From: Oegoconia quadripuncta
Taxonomy: Eukaryota > Arthropoda > Insecta > Lepidoptera > Autostichidae
DNA length: 64,000 nucleotides
Assembly (NCBI GenBank): GCA_949316235.1
Contig: OX438744.1
Coordinates: 28,158,278 to 28,222,277, forward strand
Reading direction: 5' to 3'
Position numbers and translations under genes: made by a program. Under the pieces are notes generated by a model. The model had not been told where the DNA came from. It ran no database searches and worked only from the letters and a program-made list of their open reading frames with translations. This document shows, one piece after another, positions 22,201 to 31,200 of the stretch; positions within the stretch are counted from its first letter, which is position 1; every line of letters begins with the position of its first letter.

Positions 22201-25200
22201 TCGGACGCAGCGGCCACGCGCCACCTCTCCGAATACGGTCAACATATCTGACACTCGAGTCGCGTAGCCCGCAAGAGTTACCACCTCCTATAAGACAAAT
22301 TGGTATGCATTTAATATACGCCTTCAGACAAAATACATCAATTCTATAACATATTGAAAACAGTTTTTGTAAAAATGGACTACTACTTGCTACGTGTACT
22401 AGACACTTATCAGTCAATATAAGTTTTCTTTAGCTTGACATTTTCAATTGAGTCAAATAATACTTTGTGCAGTTTCTTTGGGTATGAGTGCAGGTAAAAT
22501 TACTAAAACATCACAGCTGTCACCAAGATGTCATAGATGCCATGTTTTTTTTTTTGCAGACTGGAACTGGCTGACTGTCCTTAGGACTTTTTCAGCTTAA
22601 CCGGGCAGTGGGGCGAGCGCGATAGCGCTCTGCCCAATCCATAGTCATGTTCCGCCTCCCTCGCTATTGTAGAACATCTGGATTATTTGCCAATGCCAGA
22701 GTGGATGATTTCTATGCTTTGATGCGCAAAGAGAATGCGTCAACGGTACGGAGAGTGCGCGGGAGGTCTAATAGTTCAGCCCAAAGAAGTGTATGACAAT
22801 TTTTATTAGCATTATTACCGTACAGAACGGGAATTCGTCATTTTAACGAAAATCATTTCATGGATATTCACATCCAATGGCACTATTCACAGTAAATCAC
22901 TTAGTAAGAATTAATCTACCTTCATTATATTGCTCATAGGTTTACTCCAATAGTATTTTATTTATACATCGATAACTGTTTTGTAGTGTGTGAGTCAGAA
23001 CCCCCATACGTAGCTCTTAATTGAACCTAATTAAGAACTACGTAGTTATAGTTATACTACGTAGTTATAGTTATAACGTAGTTATAACCATAAGTTAGTA
23101 TTAATACATTGATTATGGTGCCGTCAAAGCCAATCAATATACGGTTGTCAAGGAAGATAATTTGTTTCATTCGAATCTCCAAGCACCCACATCGTAGTAT
23201 TATCGCAGTTTTACTAATTTTAGGTCAACATACATAATAATTCATTTATGTACTTAACTACCAGAGGAAATTGTCGTACCAGACAATATCAACAAATTTA
23301 AAAACAAATTAGATAAACACTTAAGCAATATAAATAAAAAAAAAATGAAATATTTTACAGGCAACAGAAATTGAACTCGGATATCAGTTTCGTCAGTTGT
23401 TTCAACTGCCTGATTATTCAGCAATAATAATAATAAAAAAAATGATAAGACGTTTTACTGATATGTTTAATATGATAGTACATTTCATTGAAAGTAAGAA
23501 GATTTTTTTTATGCACGAGGGGTCCGTACTTAACCTCAATCATACCTGATGTTAAGTGAAGATCAGGTCGAAGGTGGAAGCGTACTGACCCGGAAACCCC
23601 AACACATTTGGGGGACTGGCTATCTTATCTCTGACAACCGGAACACAACAATGCTATTAACATTGCTGCTTGGCGGCAGATTTAGATAAAGTGGTGGTAG
23701 CTAGCCAGGCGGACATTTTAAAATGCCCTACCACCAACCAAACCGAGTACTTAAACATGTACCCCGCTGGGGATCGAACCCGCGACCTCCGAATCGTAAA
23801 CCCAATGTTGTTTACATTGAGCCACGGAGGAAATGAATAATTGAAAAATTATCTGTCACGAAACCGACTGTTACTCCTCTATCAGTTGGTTTTCTCCGTA
23901 TTTTTTGAATTCTCGGAATGTCTGCATGCATCATTGCTTGCTGCATACGTATTCGTATAATCCTCATCTAAATTCGAATGTAATCTGTTTACCTTATAGC
24001 TGGACATCAATCTCTCGATGGCATCGGCGGCCGAGTTGAGAAGGTTCCGCGACGTGGTCATGTACTCCGTTCGTGCCGATATGCTCTCACCAGTGGTGCC
24101 TATGAGTAGAATTAGATTTATTCGTCAATCATCATTCAAGTCAGCAGGGCTAGCACAACTTATAAGGTAACGTATTTTCTGATTCATGAGTTCATTCTGA
24201 TTCATGAGTTTTTGTTTTCAATTTAATCAAATATAATCACCCCCTAAAATGATGCTATGATGCAGATCATGGTCTCTTTAAATACAAATCGAAAGAAAAC
24301 AAATCCAACAGGATCCAGCTCATAGAATCACATGGCTCACTTACCATCACCCTTAGTGCCTGTGAGGATGGGCAACGCCAACATCACCATCCCGGTGCCG
24401 GACCACAGGTATTTCATGCAGAACTGCTCCAGCATCACGTACCACAGTTTCTTGTTGAAGACTATCGTCATCTGAGCAACTAACTCTTTGTAGGCTGACT
24501 GGAGTTGACCAAGTTCCACCTGCAAGGAAGTATTGGTTTTGAAGGACTGTACAGTTGTTTGAATTGCACACAAACTGTTTCAATCCTCCATATTCATGGA
24601 GTTATTAATTTGACGACCTGTTTGGTGTAGTGCTTAGAAAGTCTGCTGCTATACCAAAAGGTCGCGGGTTCGAATCCCACTAGGGGCATATGTTTGTATG
24701 ATGAATACGGACATGTGTACCCGAGTTATGGATGTTTTTCATTTATATATGTATTTATTTACAACACAAGCCTAGTTGCTTAGCGTGGAACTAGATGGCG
24801 CTGTCTTTATATGTCCAAGGATATTTATTTATTTATATTATGGATAAATTAACAGTTTTCATACATATTTAAATCGATTAATATAAAAAAATACGTGATA
24901 TTGGTGTCGATTCGGATGTGCACCAACTAAACTAAAACCAGTTTTAAAGTAGTACTGTCCCTTTCTCCCTGGAACAGTACGATGCGACGGCACCACTCCA
25001 AAACTGGTTTTAGTTTAGTTGGTGTACATCCGAATCGACGCCATTCTCTGTATATCTAACTAATATTATAAATGCGAAAGTTTCGATGTTTGTTTGTTTG
25101 TTGCTCGGATTTCGTAAAATTCCAGTCAATCATAAAAAAAAAAAAAAAAATTTGGATGTGGTATATAGGTAGAACATACCCTGCATTATAACATAGGATA

Positions 25201-28200
25201 TTTGTTGTCCCGATAAAGCAAGTAGTTCCCGCGGGATAAACAAATTTCCGCGATAAAGTTATTCCTCGCAGGCGAAGTCGCGGGCGGAAAGCTAATATAA
25301 TAATAGACATTCCTAACACCCACAATGTAGTTGGTAGCGGTGATCGGGCTATTTCCGGTCTGTCCCTGGCTTCGGAATCATACGACGTGGGTGAAGGGCT
25401 TGTTGCACCTGACCGGGGGTGAAGAAGACAGGGTCCTCGTCAATGTGTGTTGCGAAGTAGTTTCTAAAGTGTTCTTCCAGTTGCAGCACGTGGTCCACAT
25501 CGTCCGTTGGATTTGGCTAGTAGTCAGACGACCAAACTTTATGACGTCAGTGCACTGTCTGCCCTTGTCATATGGTAACACAATGACAAAGACTTAGTAT
25601 CGCTCCAGCTTTAAGTGAGGCCATAGAGCCCCAGAACTGCCTCTCTAGGCACTCGGCGAAAATCTCGACCCTAACTTCGTTCTTACACCGGGAGAGGTCG
25701 TTTTTAACGAATAGGAGGAGTATATACCTTATGTCCACCATAGAAAGCGACCTCCTCAGCATGAGCGATGAGCCTGGAGTGCACGTGACGCAGGTTGGCC
25801 TTCATACGGGCCTCCTCGCCGGCCAGCGCGCCGAACTTGGGGCTCAGTATGCGGAGCAGTTGCCCCGTGCAGCAGATCACCACTGTCGCTATACCGGGAC
25901 CTGTAAAGTGGACGTACATTATGTTCAAAAATAGTCATTACGGTTAATATACCGACTGCCTTTTAATTAGGTCTTAACACCAAAAGAGATGCTTTCGACC
26001 GATTTCGGCCATAGTGACCACTTCGACTCCTAATGGCGCTAGGGCGCTCGAAGATGGTTAGTTCTTGATATCAAAAGAGATGCATGTGATGATGCTTTCG
26101 ACCGATTTCGGTCATAGCGACCACTTTGACTCCTAATGGCGCTAGTGCGCTCGAAGATGGTTAGTTCTTGATATCAAAAGCATGTGATGATGCTTCAGAC
26201 CGATTTCGGCCATAGCGACCACTTCGACTCCTAATGGCGCTGGTGCGCTCGAAGATGGTTAGTTCTTGATACCAAAAGAGATGCATGTGATGATGCATGA
26301 TTATAAACAACTTTCCCAAAGAAACATTTTGTGCCGGATGAGATTTATTACCGTAAGGAAAAAAGTAGGGTATAGGTAGTAGCTAAATGAAATAGAAGGT
26401 AAGGTAGTTTAATTTTTTTTCAATACCATCACCGTATCAAGCGTCGTGTTATTTGACGGTCGCGTTTGTAGTATTTTCCACATAATTACAACTTAAAATT
26501 AAATAAAAAAAAAACTTAACAAATATGAGTTCCAAATAAATCTCGCATGAAAGGAGCTCTAGGTATCCCGCCAGTCGCATATCAATCTCCGGCCGGCGCG
26601 TGCATCGACGATGGTTTTGAAAAAATAAACTACCTATGCCAATAACTTCTATTTCACTTATTGCCCTATTTTTTTCCTCACGGTAAAAATCTCATCCGGT
26701 ATAGACATAACGTCACGAACTTTATCCCAAATGGGGTGGTCAAAGATATCCCAAACAAGCGTTTGGGTGTTCCAAACATAATAATAAATATTCCAAGCTT
26801 AATAGTTCAAAACAATCTCCACGGTTCACCTTACCAAATATACTTACAAAATATATATTTTTGCATGCCCACCTCAAGTTATACACATACTCACCAATAA
26901 ATATATTGCCCTTCATCTTGCTGGAATAGCTGGCGAGGGTCAGCACAATGAGGAGTAGGTCGAAGCAGGGCTTCGTCAGCGAGCTGTACAGGTGTGCCAC
27001 TGACTGGGTGAACACTGACACATCTTCTGTTAACCTAAACAACGAAAGACTAGTGATAATTTCTTACAATATGGAATTGAAAGTGGCGATTCACAATAAT
27101 CCCCGACTGCATTTAAAAACAGAAATTAAAAAGACTACTAATACTACACTAAAACCCGTTAAGCCATTCGGTAGGCTTGGAAGCAGTCGCCATTTTGTAT
27201 TTGGCGGGCGCCATGATGGATATTAACACACTCTGGTGACGAAGACGAACCCAACGACACCTACACTTCACAATTTAACTCAGACCTCATGTTCACTTAA
27301 CATCAGGTGTAATTGAGGCGAAGTGAAGAAACGTCTGTCGCGTTGTCCTTCGATAGATGTCCGCTAATGACATTTCCATGCCTTGCTTTTAATTAAAGGC
27401 AATCCTTAAGCTAAGCCCTAAGACTATCCTGAGCCCGCTTGGTGAATCATAGCCCCTAACCTCTCCTAATGTGAGGACATTGTGCCCTGACAATGGGGAT
27501 ATAAGATGTCAGCTCATAGACCAGTGAAAGGCCACTCACTGAGCTGACTTACTGAACTGGCATCGCGCCCAGGCTGCATATAGCTTACGTACCTATGATC
27601 AGCATTCTCAATTCTGGCATCCAAATTCGCCACCTTATAGTAAGTCTGGTTCTTGAAGTAGAGCTCGTACGCATGGTTGACGAGCCTGGTGCGGAAGGCG
27701 AGCGCCAGCCGGCCCTCCAGGTAACGGATCATGGAGTTGATGAACGTGGCCGGTATAGCTATGCCGAACCACTGCATCAGGAGAGAGGCGAAGCGGCTGA
27801 GGTCCTTTTGCACTATGTGCTTCACTGTGGGAGAAACGATAGTTAGTTTCATGGACATATATATTTATGCCTTATGGAAAATTCTCCCCGCTATAAGCAC
27901 TCTTTGCAGCATCGAATTAGGATGATGTAACTAAATAAGCGTCTTTTTAAGTATCTATAAACATTAAACCTTTTTTTTTAACACATTTAGGGGACTGGCT
28001 ATTTTATCTCTGACAACGGGAACACAACAATACTATTAACATTGCTGCTTGGCGGCAGATTTAGATAAGATGGTGGTAAGTAGCCAGGCGGACTTTTAAA
28101 ATGCCCTATCAATCCAATGTTGTTTACATTGAGCCACGATTTGAGCAGCGGAGGTGGAGTATTTATGCCTTATGGAAAATTCACCCGCTATAAGCACTCT

Positions 28201-31200
28201 TTGCGGCATCCAATAACGATGCTGTAACTAAATAAGCGTATTTTTAAGTATCTATAAACATTAAACCTGCTCGGATACATAATCTGAGAATCTTTGAATA
28301 GACTTCGGTCGGGCGTTGGCATGTACGGGGAACTCAGGAAGAGGTGGAGTTACTCTAATGACTACAAATTGTAGAATATGGCGCAGTTATTCTTTTCTCT
28401 ATCTGCCTGATTTTTCGCAAATAGAGCCGCTTTAAGTTCTTGGCTAAAACATTAAATATTTTTGTCATTGACCCGAGAAGATCCACAAAGACTGAATAAG
28501 GCGCAAGTACCGACCTTGAGGTTATATCACCGGCAATACTTTCCACCAGGTGAGCCTAATTTTTGGTCATACCATGACACTAAAAGCATGACTTCAAGCG
28601 AGATTGATCACCGCCAGTACGAGTACCAGGCTATCGTAACCGAGCAATTTTAACCGCCTCCGTGGCTCAATGTAAACAACGTTGGGTTTACGATTCGGAG
28701 GTCGCGGGTTCGATCCCCAGCGGGGTACATGTTTAAGTACTCGGTTTGGTTGGTGGTAGGGCATTTTAAATGTCCGCCTGGCTAGCTACCACCATCTTAT
28801 CTAAATCTGCCGCCAAGCAGCAATGTTAATAACATTGTTGTGTTCCGATTGTTAGCCAGTATAAGATAGCCAGTGCCCCAAATGTGTTGGGGTTTTCGGG
28901 TCAGTACGCTTCCACCTTCGACCTCATCTTCACTAAACATCAGGTGTGATTGAGGTCAAGTATCAACCCGTTGAGCATATAAAAAAAAAGAGCAAGGATT
29001 ATCTCCTCCAACAACGGTACTCTGTAAACGTAGAGGGTGGCCGAAATTAGTTACCATAGATGGATAGCAGTTGTAGATATAGTAACGCCAAGGGACGTTA
29101 GTCACTTGTCTAGTCTCGTGGCTTGCCAGTTCTAGCTGAAAGTGACAACGTACGGACTCATAAAGAACAGCAGCAGTAAACTTCTGCCAAAGAACCAACT
29201 GTTAACCGAGTAGGGTTTCACTGTCAAATTCGAACAATGCTGAAGAAGATAGTGATGACGTTCATTGCCATTGAAGTTAGACAATAGCTTACCAATGGAC
29301 CCCTCCAATGACGCCACATAAATGGAGAGGAACGTCCGCGTGAACAGACACAGGGTATGAGCAGTTAGCAGCGCCACTTCATGACTCCTGACTCCAGGCA
29401 CCATTATCCTGGCCAGTGAGACCAGCTGGCGGAGGAACTCGAGATTCAGGCCGGGGACATGCTCTTCTATTGTGGATATCTCGTCTGCATCTTCCTGGAA
29501 TTTTGATGATGTATTTTTAGTAGCGGCAGAGCTCGATGTACTTCGCTGCACAGAAATTCATATAGCTCAGTTACACTCTCGTGAGAGTGGCAAGAATAGA
29601 CACTCGGGTCGGAAGCGGTTTTTCGGGCATGACTCAAAGGGCTTCGCGAGAAACGCATGGCGTTTACATACGCGCTCTCGCTTCAGTCTGTTGGTAAGTG
29701 AACATCTATATTCAGTATTTCTTAGATTTTAAATAAATAGCATCCACAATCTTCAAGTGCCGCATCTTCTTTTTTGGAAATTAAAATTCGTGTAATCATA
29801 AAGCCTAAGGACGTAAATGGTTGATTCCGCTTCGTGCGAGTGACGAGTCGCGAGACGAGAGTGTAACCGAGCTGATACAATTTCATAAAACGTTCAACGT
29901 ATAGGGCGCCTGTTATAGTAAAGTAGTCTCATAAAGTAGTATACTTACAATATTTTGTTTGTTATCTGTGTCAGCATCACCGCGGCAAAGCGCGCACTGC
30001 TCCGCCCCGCACCCCCCGCAGGTGGCCACCGTCCCCGCGCCTTCCTCCACTGTCTGGAGTTTGCCATTCTGTGATACCTGAAATCAGAGATAGTAGGTGA
30101 AATATGTGTATGTATTGCTTTATGTTTAAAACCATCCATTCCTGTGGTAAACAAGAGAAGGTAGGTACAATAATTAACAAAAATTAGCTGCTTATACCGG
30201 ATGAGTTTTTTACTGTAAGGGAAAAAATAAGGCATATTAGGTAAGTGAAATAGAAGGTATTAATTGGCACAGGTAGTTTAATTATTTTTTTTTCCTAAAC
30301 CATCATCGAATAAGGCGTCATGTCATTTTACGGTTGCGGTAATGACATCATATGCACGACGGGTTCGTACTTGACCTCAATCACACCTGATGTTAAGTGA
30401 AGATGATGTCGAAGGTGGAAGCGTACTAACCCGGAAACCCCAACACATTTGGGGGACTGGCTATCTTATCTCTGACAACCGGAACACAACAATGCTATCA
30501 ACATTGCTGCTTGACGGCAGTTTTAGATAACATGGTGGTAGCTAGCCAGGCGGACATTTTAAAATGATAAACTTCGAGAAAATATGATAGATAGATAGAC
30601 AAAGCATTTATTTACGCCACTCCGTTCACACACGTACACAATTTTTAAACTACAAAGAAATATACATACAAATAAAAGTAAAGCATAGAAAATACAAAGA
30701 GCGAGTGTGTGCCGCAGTAGCACAAATGGGTTATAGCTCAGTGTCGCATATCACTCAAAGAGCGAAACACTGATTATCAGTTACAACCCCTACAAGTACG
30801 AGTGCGTAAAATTACGCGCATGTTCCCGTCTGAGTTCCAAATAAATTTCGCATGACAGGAACCCTACTAATCCAGTCAGTTGCATATCATCTCCGGCCGC
30901 CGCGTGCGTCGATGATTGTTTTGAATAAAGAAAATTAAAGTACCAATGCAAATAACTTCTATTTCACTTACCTAATAATGCCTTTTTTCTTACGGTAAAA
31001 AACCCATTTCGTATATCCTAAAAACCTTTTCAATACCCTGACGGAATTCCCTGTGTCGGGAGAGTCAGTCGCTGGTCAGTAACAAAACAAGAAACGGATA
31101 ACTAATATAAATCACTAAGTGAACTTAGGACGTTAAATTAATTAATCAAATTAGGTAGATAGTTACCTAAGTAAAGCATTAGTAACAACAAACGTTTGCA

